DNA of 23,125 nt from Basidiobolus ranarum (taxonomy: Eukaryota > Basidiobolomycota > Basidiobolomycetes > Basidiobolales): NCBI GenBank assembly GCA_040143965.1, contig JASJQH010000173.1, positions 1 to 23,125 on the forward strand. The letters run 5' to 3'. Under the pieces are notes generated by a model that was given only the letters and a program-made list of their open reading frames with translations, had not been told where the DNA came from and ran no database searches. How positions within the stretch are numbered: the first letter of the stretch is position 1; every line of letters begins with the position of its first letter. The position numbers and the translations under genes were made by a program. Shown here piece after piece: positions 11,052-21,609 of this stretch.

Positions 11052-11206
11052 CCTGGGACCTTTCCTAAAATATTCTACACTTTTTTTGTTTATCCTTTGA
11101 CAAAACTGTATATGTTCACTTTCCACTCAATAAATCAATTAGTGAAAACCATCAATTCTTTCTAGTTCTCCAAACCGCTTCCAACAGCTCCCCAAATATT
11201 TCAACA
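11052..11206. repeat. Tandem extra copy of the outer foldback arm
   Basis: Directly after the right end of the large element, about 155 bp repeats its outer right arm in the same orientation, starting at CCTGGGACC and ending ...ATATTTCAACA at 11206. It may be a truncated second insertion or an unequal-exchange product. Confidence 0.65.
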
Positions 11207-11990
11207 GTATTGATTAGTCAAAGTCTATTACATGTGTAGTATGAATGAATATACAATGTTTCCTGAGAATATTCATATGTACTTCAATAACTAACTAATA
11301 ATATGATAAGATTCCTTGAAAATCACAATCGGAGAACATGAAGCAGAGTTCTATCTGTTGAGGTTTACTATCTTCAAGATATTTGTTATCTTAATCTTTA
11401 CATACCTTTTTGCTTCATATCACATCTAATATAGTTAACATTATTAAGTTAGATATCACTTGTTCAATAGCGGAAGACATATCCAAGAATCAGCAAAGGT
11501 GAACTTGAATCACAAATTAATCTCTGGATGGCTCTTCTGACTCCCACAGATGTTCTGAACACATCTTCCTTGTTTTCTGTCGTCTTATCTTCAAAGTGTA
11601 CTATATTCCTGATCAATATAATCGCTTCTTAAAACCCCATCCACAGACCTCAAATCTCACGATACTATCTGCGTAGGTATTTGGGATGAAGTGTAATTGT
11701 TATGCGATTATTGGTTGCCTTGTTGTATTAAGAATAAGTAGTTACACTGATGTTGGAAATGAAGAAAAATAACACTATCAATGCTTCTTAGAGTGTCAAG
11801 AATGTCGAGGGAAAAGCTTGGAGGGTTTTAGATGGGCTTGGGAAATGGCTTGGTTAAAGTTCAATATTTCCTACGCATGATATATTTCCCTAATTCTAAT
11901 ATTTCTATACTATTTTGATACATAGTGGCCAAATCTTTCTCTCATGTTCCGTGCTACCCCAGTAATATCTCAACCAATGTAACATAGTTT
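11207..11990. other. Intergenic region, no gene seen
   Basis: No believable coding frame, RNA gene or repeat arm is visible. Sequence near 11520-11690 has a less AT-rich, more gene-like composition but every frame is broken by stops, so a decayed gene cannot be excluded. Confidence 0.4.
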
Positions 11991-11992
11991 CA

Positions 11993-12248
11993 GAGTACTC
12001 CATTGGCTGATGATTTACCTTTGTGTTCTGACTGTATACCGAAAACGTTAAAACATGACATCAAAGTCAGCTTTCCATTTAGAGCTGCTATAAATGGCTA
12101 CTTAGTCTCATACAAAAGTGACTTCATAATTATCTGGAGCTCTTCAAGATACTTCGCAAGTCCCGTACCTGATGGAAAAGTATACAAGATAGGTATTATA
12201 CCTAATGTGACCGTTGATATCCTTTCCAAAGACGCTACGGTTTCTTAA
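11993..12248 (+). other. Possible orphan exon or gene fragment, unrecognised
   Basis: An open frame of about 84 codons reads with good protein-like composition (for example NGYLVSYKSDF and PDGKVYKIGIIPNVTVD) and ends in TAA at 12248. It contains no methionine codon, so it cannot be a whole gene by itself. A TTTCAG just before 11993 could be a 3' splice site, which would make it a terminal exon. The closing DGKxYKxGIxPNVTVD segment vaguely recalls the end of the catalytic domain in some S41-type peptidases, but the match is too weak for a name. I could not find a partner exon upstream; it may be a gene fragment. Confidence 0.25.
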
Positions 12249-13330
12249 CAATTCCTAGACATAGCCAGGAAAGAATCCCTGATTTTGCCAACACTGACCA
12301 ATAAATCAAAAGTGGTATACACATAATACACGCTCTGTTGCAGCTAGAGAGGGTGAAAGCACAAGGATCGGATTTACTTGTCTGATTCCTAAGCATATCT
12401 GTAGCTATCGTTTGCAGTCAATCTGTAACTATCGTTGCAGCCTACAGACATTTCATGGTACAACGTAAATGAGATAAGAGTATTATGGGGGTAGGGTTAG
12501 GGGCTACATCAATGCTTTTACTAAAGGTACTTAGGGGAGTATAAGGGCTATGAGGGTTAAATTAGTATGTTTGAAATAGCAGAACATATGTTGAAGCGTT
12601 GGGTTATTAATAGTTCTAATTATTGAAGTGGAACATCTCAAGTCAAGAAGAGTTCCTTGCTGTATGTGCAATAATATGATGAACATTTGTCATAAATTCG
12701 CTATCTATCACCTATCTGCCAAGTCACCTTGATCTGTCAGAACTAATCACTGATATCAGATCGTTGTTAGCTTCAATGAAGAAGCCTCACTACTTGATCT
12801 GGTAGATAAGATTCAGAGATACGGGTTACAGGTTGCGAGTTACGGGCTATGGATAATGATAATGGATAATGGAAGGCTTCATGTTTCGTTTGCCCCCACA
12901 TAGTTCTAATCGCTACTCGGAACTCTCGTGAGCGACGATTATCCAATCAGAAGGGGTGGAGGATATTCCCACAGCGAAGAGTATGGTGAATATTGCTTAG
13001 AGTATAGCTTAGAATATAGCTAGGCTGATCTCTCTATTTCTCTTAGATTCCTTGTCTCGTTCTTGTATGTAAGTGGGAAATTCCTATTTAAGAAGATCTT
13101 TGTCATACATTTCGACCAGGTACATTAAGTCACTCAGATCCAATTACTTCTCCGAAACAATCCTGTTTCCGGCATTCAATCATTGGGCATCACTATACTA
13201 ATAGCGACAATTGGACATCACTGAGGTGATAAAGTTGACATATCGATATTGATCCTGGAGGTGACACAAGGGGTGGCTTAGCCTTTAGAGGCTATGGTTG
13301 GACAGCATGGGAGGTCGTGTGGATCCATAT
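12249..13330. other. Intergenic region with short local repeats
   Basis: There is no supportable gene. A 24-bp period direct repeat lies at 12397-12417 and 12421-12440 (ATCTGTA-CTATCGTT-GCAG). Short GGATAATGG-type repeats occur near 12850-12870 and AGCTTAGAATAT-type repeats near 12995-13020. A CCAATCA box lies near 12945. GGTAGGGTTAGGGG near 12490 is isolated and is not a telomere array. Confidence 0.45.
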
Positions 13331-13334
13331 CAAC

Positions 13335-13633
13335 ATGGTGATTGGTCAACTGGAGCACACTTGTGTTGCTTTATCGGATATATCAAAAGCGCTCAACAAG
13401 AAAAAGCTGAGCGAGATTAAGCAATTCAAAGCACGATTTGTGAAAGGAGAAAAGCAGCCATTTTCAGACCAATCGTCTCCTCTAAACACTGCCTATACAG
13501 GTATAGAGTTATATATAGACATGGATGTGTCTGTTAGCTTGGTGTGGACAATATTTACCCAGGGGGTAAGACAGAAGATACATCTGGTTATGTCTTTACA
13601 TCTCAGATCTATTCAAATACAGCAGACTCTTAA
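13335..13633 (+). CDS. Weak candidate: small two-exon gene, unknown product
   Basis: An ATG at 13335 opens a 55-codon frame rich in Lys, with a helical-looking segment (LSDISKALNKKKLSEIKQFK). Read straight through, the frame continues to 13709. It can instead be spliced at GTATAG (13501) to ACCCAG (13562), a 62-nt intron like others in this window, giving a 78-residue product ending at 13633 with a Ser/Thr-rich tail. I recognise no family. There is no clear TATA box, and another open frame (13307-13420) overlaps, so this may be a decayed gene or chance. Confidence 0.2.
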
Positions 13634-14064
13634 TATTGAGCTGCAACAGTTTCTAGAAGCAACCTCTAGCACTTCCTTCTTATTCCCATCGTCCAAGGGT
13701 GCATGGTGAAGATAGTGAGGGCTGATTCATCCAATTTGCAAATAAATGAAGCAAGATCCTTATCGTCGAATCCAGAGGTGTTACAGATCTTGCTTTCATT
13801 TTAATTTAGGTCCATGTCGATAAGAATCAATGGAGATGGGGTTGTAGCTCAAACACATCTTACTGATCAATTCCGAGCCAATAGCGTGCATTATGTAAAC
13901 GATACAAAATGTTTGGTTAATTAATGTTCATAAACCCATGTAATGCAGTGTGCTTAACTGGACGTAAACATTAAGCAAAACACCTTCCTTGAGTCAGCGA
14001 TCTCCAATCAATTTACCCACACATGGTCGTTGGAAAACTTGCTATTATTGATCATATTGTTGTA

Positions 14065-14100
14065 AGGTTTACTCGTAGGTTTACTCTTAGGTTTGCTTGC
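14065..14100. repeat. Three tandem 12-bp units before the DUF1752 gene
   Basis: AGGTTTACTCGT, AGGTTTACTCTT and AGGTTTGCTTGC follow each other without gaps and end 48 bp before the ATG at 14149. Their position suggests a promoter-proximal protein-binding array, which is inference. Confidence 0.7.
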
Positions 14101-14140
14101 TGTACCATCATTTAAATTCCTTATCAGCTCATTCCATTGC

Positions 14141-14148
14141 TATATAAG
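14141..14148 (+). promoter_or_regulatory. TATA-like sequence touching the DUF1752 start codon
   Basis: TATATAAG runs directly into the ATG at 14149. If this is the working TATA box, transcription would start downstream of that ATG and translation would use the in-frame ATG at 14299. If not, it is only AT-rich leader sequence. Confidence 0.3.
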
Positions 14149-15526
14149 ATGATCCTGCCTCCTCAACCTTTTACGGCTTCGGTCAATGGCAACATACTAG
14201 AACTGCGAGCTTATCCGTCACTACCCAGTCTGAACGTTATCAATAGTACAACCCTTTTATATCATTCTCTAACTGTGCCTAGCCCTCCTCCTCACACTAT
14301 GCCTGGTATTCTTTCCGAGCCAGTGTTGACACTTGCTTTAGATAACATTCACAAACTACGAGAAATAGACTGCGATAACTTGTATTCCATGTGGGCAGGT
14401 TTGTAAAAGCTTCCTCTACCATTAATAGATTGGGCAATCGTAACTTAACTTTTATATGATAGTATTCGCGAAATGTAAGGAGAACCTATTAAACGGCCAA
14501 AGATTAGAGAACATATCCTGGCGTTTATGGTTTCGCCAGTCCACTTCCGAACGAGAATTTGGAAGAAAGTCTACCTCGGTCACAGGTCTTGAAGCTTGTA
14601 GTAGATCTGCCCCAACTCCTGGAAGTGATTTGATCGTTACCTTAAACAACCCTCCACAACAATTCTCGTCTCCTCTTCTTCATAAACTGAGTGACTCCAT
14701 CTCCACAGGCTTGGAACTAGCTGGAGATGACACTAACTCGTTTTCCTCAACTCTTGACAAATTAAATCTAAATCAGTCTTCAGTAGAAAAGCAAAATTTT
14801 CACCCAATACGCTCTATCCGCCCTAGACGTGTTGAATCAGTCTCAAACCTTCAGCCTCAAGTCGTAATTAAGAATAGTTTGGACAATCAAGAGCCAGAGA
14901 CAGTATCCGAAGTTGCTCCAGAAACACCCTTGAATGAAGATAGAAAGCGGAAGATATTTTTCATCGCTGAATCTCTGGGAGAGGAAAGTTACATTGAACA
15001 GACACCTTTTATCAAATCCAAGAATTCCCGTACTGTAATGGATTTACAAGCGCTGGCCCATTTCCCCGCAGATTCCTCACTAGAATTTAGTGTAAGCAAT
15101 GATTCTGAAAGTATCATTAGTGGTGACGAGGGGTGGGAATCAGTAGCTTCCAGCTATCAATCTACCTCGTCCTCTAGTGATAGCCGCATCTTTGAGAAGA
15201 TACAAGTACCGAAACAAGTCTCGCAATACGAGCCCTCTAAACCCTCACTACTCTCAACCCTCTTTCAGAAATGCTCCTCCACTTCAATTCCGTATTCTAA
15301 ACCATCACTTTTCAGGGATTTGTGTGCGTTAAGTGCGCTGGATAATGAGTATGATCCACTTGCGACGGAACTGTCAGAAAGTTTACATCAGAATGTACTT
15401 TGGCAGCGTCAACAACACGAACATTTCTGTCGTCCTTGTCAAACACAACAATCATCTACAGGGTTTCCTAGTGAGTACCAAGACAATTTTGTGACTAGCC
15501 CTGGATACAACGGTTGTGGCTGGTAA
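14149..15526 (+). CDS. DUF1752 (AreA/GATA-like N-terminal domain) regulatory protein, two exons
   Basis: Exon 1 is 14149-14398, the intron is 14399-14462 (64 nt, GTTTGT...GATAG, phase 1) and exon 2 is 14463-15526, giving 437 residues. The splice joins the family signature: NLYSMWA, then VFAKCKENLLNGQRLENISW (about residues 78-103), ending RLW. This is the DUF1752 block found at the start of AreA/Gat1-type GATA factors and in other fungal metabolic regulators. No GATA zinc finger follows: the only later CxxC (FCRPC near residue 406) stands alone. KRKIFF (KIFF at 247-250) fits the RVxF docking motif for protein phosphatase 1. An acidic DEGWES (305-310) precedes a Ser-rich stretch, and SKPSL occurs twice, at 342 and 362. 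This favours a PP1-targeting or signalling role over direct DNA binding, but that is inference. An alternative start is Met51 (14299). Confidence 0.82.
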
Positions 15527-16143
15527 TCTCAAGGACAATCAACTGCGTACGATTGGAGCCATCTCACCCCTTCGTCATTTTTTAAATAACCCATATCTCA
15601 AACTGTAAGTTTGTTCGAATTCTGATTTATTTTACGTTGACACTATAATTCTCTACTCTGCTCTGTACTATAGTCATTGTTTATCTCCACTCACTCTTAC
15701 CCCACTCACTCACACGATTAGCATTCATCTACCAGCCTTCGCTTCTTTTACGCTACCTTGCTTGCTTCCACGATGTTATCTGCAATATATATGATCCTGT
15801 ATACAAGGAAACTCATTATGCAGTGTGGATATTAGTTATCTTACGTTTCGTATGCACCTCATTCACCAGTCTATTGAAATTATTGTTGATTGTTGAATCA
15901 CCTTGTAATATATTCCGATTCACTTCAATTAAACGCACCTTGGGTGTAAGTCCTTTTCAATCAATATAAACTATGCAGTTGCACTTGGCCATTGGCTAGT
16001 ATATTAATATGAGGTTGCACTTGGCCATTATCATTTCCAATATATGTTTATTGCTTGCTATTCATGAGGCTGTATTTAGATATTACATTCACAATGCCCA
16101 TTGTTTACCATTAACTTAACTTAATGCTTTGCTTGCTATTAAC
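15527..16143. other. Intergenic region with a 16-bp direct repeat
   Basis: No gene is visible. GTTGCACTTGGCCATT occurs at 15978-15993 and exactly again at 16014-16029, a 36-bp period. The first part must hold the 3' end of the DUF1752 transcript. The right end is the junction with the foldback element. Confidence 0.5.
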
Positions 16144-16444
16144 TGTTGAAGTATTTTGGGAGTTTGTTGGAAGTGGTTTGGAGAACCAGAAGAATTGATG
16201 GTTTTCACTTTTTGATTTATTGAGTATTCAGTTGGCATTTATAGTTTTGTCAAGATGTAAATAAATAAACGTGTAGAATGTGTTAAGGAAGGCCCCAGGA
16301 ACATGTGTGCAAAGTTTGGGGCTTCTAGCACAAGTTTGAAAAATCTATAAATGTCAACTGAATACTCAATAAATCAAAAAGTGAAAACCACCAATTTCTC
16401 CAATTCTCCAAACCACTTCCAACAGGCTCCCAAATACTTTAACA
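16144..16444. mobile_element. Short foldback/MITE-like element with ~100-bp terminal inverted repeats
   Basis: 16144-16244 and 16345-16444 are inverted repeats of about 100 bp with only scattered mismatches; the ends are TGTTGAAGTATTT and AAATACTTTAACA. The ~100-bp middle carries the CCCCAGGAACATGTGTGCAA segment that lies inside both arms of the large element at 10375-11051. This copy is therefore best read as the same family with one inner arm and the centre lost. It codes for nothing. Target-site duplication is unclear; AGTT could be read at both edges on the minus strand if the ends are shifted by two to three bases. Its right edge meets the 3' end of the LYS1 pseudogene. Confidence 0.8.
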
Positions 16445-17635
<1,191 letters not shown>

Positions 17636-17693
17636 ATTATGTGCAGTAATGTAGAGAATTGATGTATTCAACAAGAAACAGAAAACTGGTTGG

Positions 17694-17700
17694 TTTTATA
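17694..17700 (-). promoter_or_regulatory. TATA box still present before the LYS1 pseudogene
   Basis: TATAAAA on the minus strand, 59 nt before the ATG at 17635. It is a relic promoter element consistent with the layout of the other genes here. Confidence 0.45.
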
Positions 17701-18880
17701 AAATTCGAAGTTCCTGGGCTTTGTAGTCAGTGTGACTTGAGGATGTTTCCTAAAAAAGAAATATCGCCACTTATCTCCACTTCGTATATGCTCTTACAGC
17801 GAATGTATCTCAACTATGAATGATTCACACTGAGTGAAGTACAATCATTTAAGCACCTTATGATAACCCTTAAGTGATCTTGGAGTTGAAAAGTTTGCTT
17901 AGTGGTGTTGTCACAATTTTGCTGAATGCATTGTAACCATAATCACCTCACCTGAGAAGGATGCTGATTGAGTCACACTCTGTCATGTCTCATCACTAAT
18001 CGATTTAACAACTTGAGAGTGAACCTGAACCGCAGTCGGCCAGAGAATAGTTAATCGAATTTCTAATAGCAATTTGTTGGTTGAAATCAGAAATAAACAT
18101 ACATTACGTTATATGATGATTACAAATATACTGTTCTACGTCATTTACTGAGAAGAATCTGATAGTAATGTATTAAACGTTAATGAAGTTGATTATCAAG
18201 ACCAAATATGGAAACAGTATTAAGAGAAATATAGAAAAATATTGCATCCTGAAGCCTGGAAATAGTTGACTAAACTATTCGCACTCAGCCTGGAGTGTGT
18301 GGCACAAGGTGAGAAAATTGATTCATATGCTAAGAATCTAGAAGAGCTAGAGTTGACCGCTATTATCAGCCTCGAATCTGCTTCGAATCTCTAATCATCT
18401 CAGGATTACACCATTTGGTTTGTATCAAATAATCACATTTGTACTCAATAAGCTCATCAAATCATAAACGCACCTCACCTAATTCATGCCTTGGGATTGG
18501 TCATCAAGGCTCCGAATTAAACAGAATGAGACGGATCACTTCGACCCATATGTGAGAAATAATTATACCGAAATCGCATTTAGTAACATAAATTGGCTAA
18601 TTTATCAGTATCATGCAAGCTTTGGGATCAATTGGTTGAATGGAATTACCTAAATCTGACTATATTAGACATCCAACACCAAAAGCCATGATTTTTGGAG
18701 ATTGGTTGGCCAGTTAGGTGCTACTACCTCCGACTCTGTTTCGCCGAGAGAATGGAATTGGGGTGAGCTTGTGAAAGCATATCCGAGGATGCCAATCAAC
18801 CACCACTGCTCTATATGTCATGCCCAATCCTATGATCCGTTTCTTTGAGTATCCCTGAGTCACTTTGTGATCACGAATTG
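17701..18880. other. Intergenic region, no gene seen
   Basis: Between the divergently placed LYS1 pseudogene and the first ECL1-like gene I see no coding frame, RNA gene or repeat. It presumably contains both promoters. Confidence 0.5.
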
Positions 18881-18886
18881 GGCTCA

Positions 18887-18893
18887 TATAAAA
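18887..18893 (+). promoter_or_regulatory. TATA box of the first ECL1-like gene
   Basis: TATAAAA lies 156 nt before the ATG at 19049, implying a leader of roughly 120-130 nt. Confidence 0.5.
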
Positions 18894-19048
18894 GCTGAGA
18901 TAGCTGTTGATAAATTAGTATCCTCGCCTCAGCGAACAATCTTCTATCACAGAGAATATCTGGTGTCTACCTGCGAAGTCAGTCACAGCTCCGCATCTCT
19001 ACGCCTTTACTAGCGTTAGCTCATCAGATTACATTACTGAATATTATT

Positions 19049-19372
19049 ATGGATACCAATTGGTGCACCGCCTGTGACAAACACATCGATTTCGATGGTC
19101 TATACTGCAGTCAGCAATGCCGCATGCAGGATGCTAAAGCAAATCCCGTTAGCTCACCTACTCTGACGTATGAAAATCGCCGTCCTAGTGTCTGCAGCAT
19201 TCGCTCACCTACCTCTCCCAAGGCCGCTTTCTCGTCGCCACCTCTCTCTCCATACCAATCGTATTCCTATGACAAAATATCACCGCCTCATTTCTCTCTG
19301 AGTCAGAACTATTGCGGTCGTTCATATGGCAAAGTAACACCCGTTCTAACCAAGCGACTATACGCTATGTAA
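19049..19372 (+). CDS. Ecl1-family small zinc-binding protein, copy 1
   Basis: The 107-residue single-exon protein opens with MDTNWCTACDKHI and continues LYCSQQCRMQD: C6, C9, C20 and C24 form the CxxC...CxxxC centre of the Ecl1 (extender of chronological lifespan) family. In fission yeast, Ecl1-family proteins respond to nutrient limitation (sulphur, amino acid or zinc shortage) and prolong chronological lifespan. After the zinc centre the protein is Ser/Pro-rich, with SSPPLSP near residues 65-71 and ISPPHF further on. Both motifs recur in the paralogue at 21325-21609, 1.95 kb downstream on the same strand. No membrane segment or signal peptide is visible. The ATG is the first in frame. The overlapping frames at 19309-19681 on both strands are chance frames in its 3' region. 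Confidence 0.88.
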   Translation: MDTNWCTACDKHIDFDGLYCSQQCRMQDAKANPVSSPTLTYENRRPSVCSIRSPTSPKAAFSSPPLSPYQSYSYDKISPPHFSLSQNYCGRSYGKVTPVLTKRLYAM

Positions 19373-20484
19373 TTGAACGAAACATTCATATTCTTTTTTC
19401 TTTCTTTACTTCTTACAAACGGACATTTAACATTTTTCAATTCCATCAGTTTATATTTTTGAGTATTTGTACAGTACCTATAGTTTCCAATATTTTTTAT
19501 CATTCCACACATAATAATCCTTCTGTAAAATGGAAAAAAAATTCCAAAACCCACAAAACCCCTCATCAGCTACGGTATATCTTACTAGAATTGCGCTATT
19601 ACATAAAACGATTGTTGTGAAAAACTTCTTTGGTTTATGTGGATTCGTGACCTCTACTGTATAGCCACGCGAACTAGCCACTCATGATGCCTAAAGAACA
19701 ATCACACAACCCGCAATCACATCTAGAAGCTAAACTATCAGTCAATGAACTCACCCAACCGTGCCCACCCGCTACACTATCACTGTAAATGACCTCACGC
19801 AATCATATATTTCACCTTCCTTCCTGCGAACCTTCTATGGACAATCTTCACTTCCGGCACACCCTGTCACGAGAACTCGACATTCGTCAGCCGTCAATAC
19901 CAAATATATCTTCAAACTGGAATTCAATTGAATCAATAATATTCCCAATGCACTAATCTAAATAAAATTTATCCGAGCATGTACGCTACCACACTATCTT
20001 GACTCAGATTTGTTCCATCCTCCGAATTCTTCCTAGTATCCCTCTAAAAATAAGCATTAGATAGTAAATATTGGTATCCGGGATTGCCTATTGGAACCTT
20101 AATGAGGATTCTTAGATCACCATCTTATCAATAGATAACTTAACATGACGTCGGGGATTCAATTACCCTTCTTGTCAATGAGGGCTGGATGCGTAAATGA
20201 GTAAATCTATGCAATTGAATTTTTAATGTGCTTTATTCGTAACGATTGGTTCCTTTTCCAGGATTAGATTAGAAGCTGGACTTTACGAACAAACAGTGGG
20301 TGATTGCTAGGACGTCACGTAACTATAAGCAGGTACACATTATATTGCTTCGATTATGGTTTAACAAGCAATCGTTTTTACCTGTTTAGTGCGGTTGCGC
20401 CATTCTGATTATATATCAATAATAATTTGAATATGAGGACACCCATTATGTTGAGATGACCACAGAGATGGCGAAATCCTTGCT
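19373..20484. other. Intergenic region between the ECL1-like paralogues, with CRE-like sites
   Basis: There is no supportable gene. TGACGTCG lies at 20146-20153 and GGACGTCACGT at 20310-20320. Both are close to the ATF/CREB site TGACGTCA. They are about 1.0-1.2 kb upstream of the second ECL1-like gene. Binding by a stress bZIP factor is inference. Confidence 0.35.
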
Positions 20485-20590
20485 GGTTGTTTAACTTTAC
20501 TGAATGTGGTTTACTGGTTGCTTAATGTTACTGAATGTGGTTTACTATGTGCTTAACTCGGACTAAATCGGTTTACCAACTGCTTAAGGC
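20485..20590. repeat. Tandem 31-bp repeat, about 3.4 units
   Basis: Units lie at 20485-20515, 20516-20546 and 20547-20577, with a partial fourth at 20578-20590. They share a GGTTGCTTAA-type head and a TGTGGTTTACT-type tail; the first two differ at only a few bases and the third is more diverged. It sits between the ECL1-like paralogues. Confidence 0.8.
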
Positions 20591-20711
20591 TAGGATCAAG
20601 ATGTCGATCACCCAGTGTTTGATTTCAATGCGTATGACAGTGATGTCAGTCTCAGTATATGCCCATAATGGACATTTGGGTTCTAACTACCAATCTATTA
20701 GTCATGTATGA

Positions 20712-20752
20712 AATAAATGAGTGCTTAAGGTCTAAATAAATGAGTACTAAGG
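20712..20752. repeat. Short tandem repeat with AAATAAATGAGT units
   Basis: AAATAAATGAGT occurs at about 20712 and again about 24 bp later, each followed by a CTAAG/CTTAAGG-type sequence. It is a minor local duplication upstream of the second ECL1-like gene. Confidence 0.6.
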
Positions 20753-21152
20753 ATCAACAAAAGAGTGGTCTAAACCTGTAAAATAGGATTTCTTACCGAA
20801 CTGATCATTGAGCTGTCTAAGGGCTATATTACTGCTGACTCTTAAACACGGACAAGAAAATCATGGCTTATCTGCCGATATCTCGATATTTAAATGGATC
20901 TGCCAAGAAACAATACTCCATCATAGTCAGACGAGGTTTCAGGACAAGGAATGGGGGTGAGGAAAAGGATGGGAGTAAAAGCGGTTCGAGGAATAATCGA
21001 ATGCTCATTACTGTGATGATATTAAAAGATTCACTAGGAGCCACTCAATATTCACTCGCTCAAGTGATAGGAGGAGTGATGTCAATTCAGATCACATTAT
21101 TGAAATCAATCACACGATTGGACTAGAGTCAATCGTGCTCACGAACTACCTT

Positions 21153-21160
21153 TATAAATA
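21153..21160 (+). promoter_or_regulatory. TATA box of the second ECL1-like gene
   Basis: TATAAATA lies 172 nt before the ATG at 21325, a spacing close to that of the first paralogue (162 nt measured the same way). Confidence 0.5.
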
Positions 21161-21324
21161 ATCAGTGTTGCCACCTCTTCGAGCTTTGCCGTTAACCATA
21201 ACGATTACATAGACTTGAACTCATTCTTTGGTCTTTTCTCCATTCGGCTCGCCAGTGATTGTTTTGATAGCAATATCTCATCTCTAACCCTACCCTAAAG
21301 CTAAACAACTCGTTGTCGCTTACT

Positions 21325-21609
21325 ATGGATACTAACTGGTGTACTATGTGTGATAAGCATGTTGCCTTTGATGATGACTTGTACTGTAGCGTAATGTGTC
21401 GACTTCAGGACTCCTCGACTCAGGAAATGGTTCCAGCTGGCCTTACTTACCAAAGGAAATGCTCTAGTGTTTCCACCTGCAGTGTGCGGAGCCCTTCACT
21501 GAAAGCTTACTTGCCCTCTCCGCCACTCTCACCCATGAATTTTCAGTATAAGGGGAGGAGCAATAAAATCTCCCCTCCCAACTTTCATCTTGGGGGTTCT
21601 GCTTACTAG
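21325..21609 (+). CDS. Ecl1-family small zinc-binding protein, copy 2
   Basis: The 94-residue protein MDTNWCTMCDKHV...LYCSVMCRLQD has C6, C9, C21 and C25, the same zinc centre as the gene at 19049 with one extra residue in the loop. SPPLSP and ISPPNF motifs follow at matching places, and the rest has diverged strongly. The two therefore arose by tandem duplication that is not recent. The frame is open back to a TTG at 21313, but the ATG at 21325 is the natural start because both paralogues then begin MDTNWCT. The retained cysteines and separate TATA box suggest that both copies work, possibly under different cues. Confidence 0.88.
   Translation: MDTNWCTMCDKHVAFDDDLYCSVMCRLQDSSTQEMVPAGLTYQRKCSSVSTCSVRSPSLKAYLPSPPLSPMNFQYKGRSNKISPPNFHLGGSAY

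Noticed and set aside
10854-11165. 103-codon open frame
   Set aside because: It runs through the right arm of the foldback element and its tandem copy; the apparent internal repeat in the peptide is simply the DNA repeat.
12480-12510. GGTAGGGTTAGGGG as telomere-like DNA
   Set aside because: Only about two units, with no array on either side.
13307-13420. Frame starting MGGRVDPYQHGDWSTGA that briefly resembles the start of a PLAC8 (Cys-rich) domain
   Set aside because: The Cys-rich core that defines PLAC8 does not follow and the frame stops after 37 codons.
16144-16444. Solo LTR reading of the repeat because of its TG...CA ends
   Set aside because: About 100 bp at each end are inverted copies of each other, which suits a foldback or MITE element; the alternative stays open only because target-site duplications are unclear.
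20985-21003. GGTTCGAGG as a tRNA B box
   Set aside because: It does not match the full B-box consensus, and no cloverleaf or A box is visible at the right distance.
20863-21126. 87-codon open frame with ATG between the ECL1-like genes
   Set aside because: It overlaps the upstream region and nearly reaches the TATA box of the second ECL1-like gene, matches nothing I recognise and has repetitive Gly/Ser/Arg composition; probably chance.
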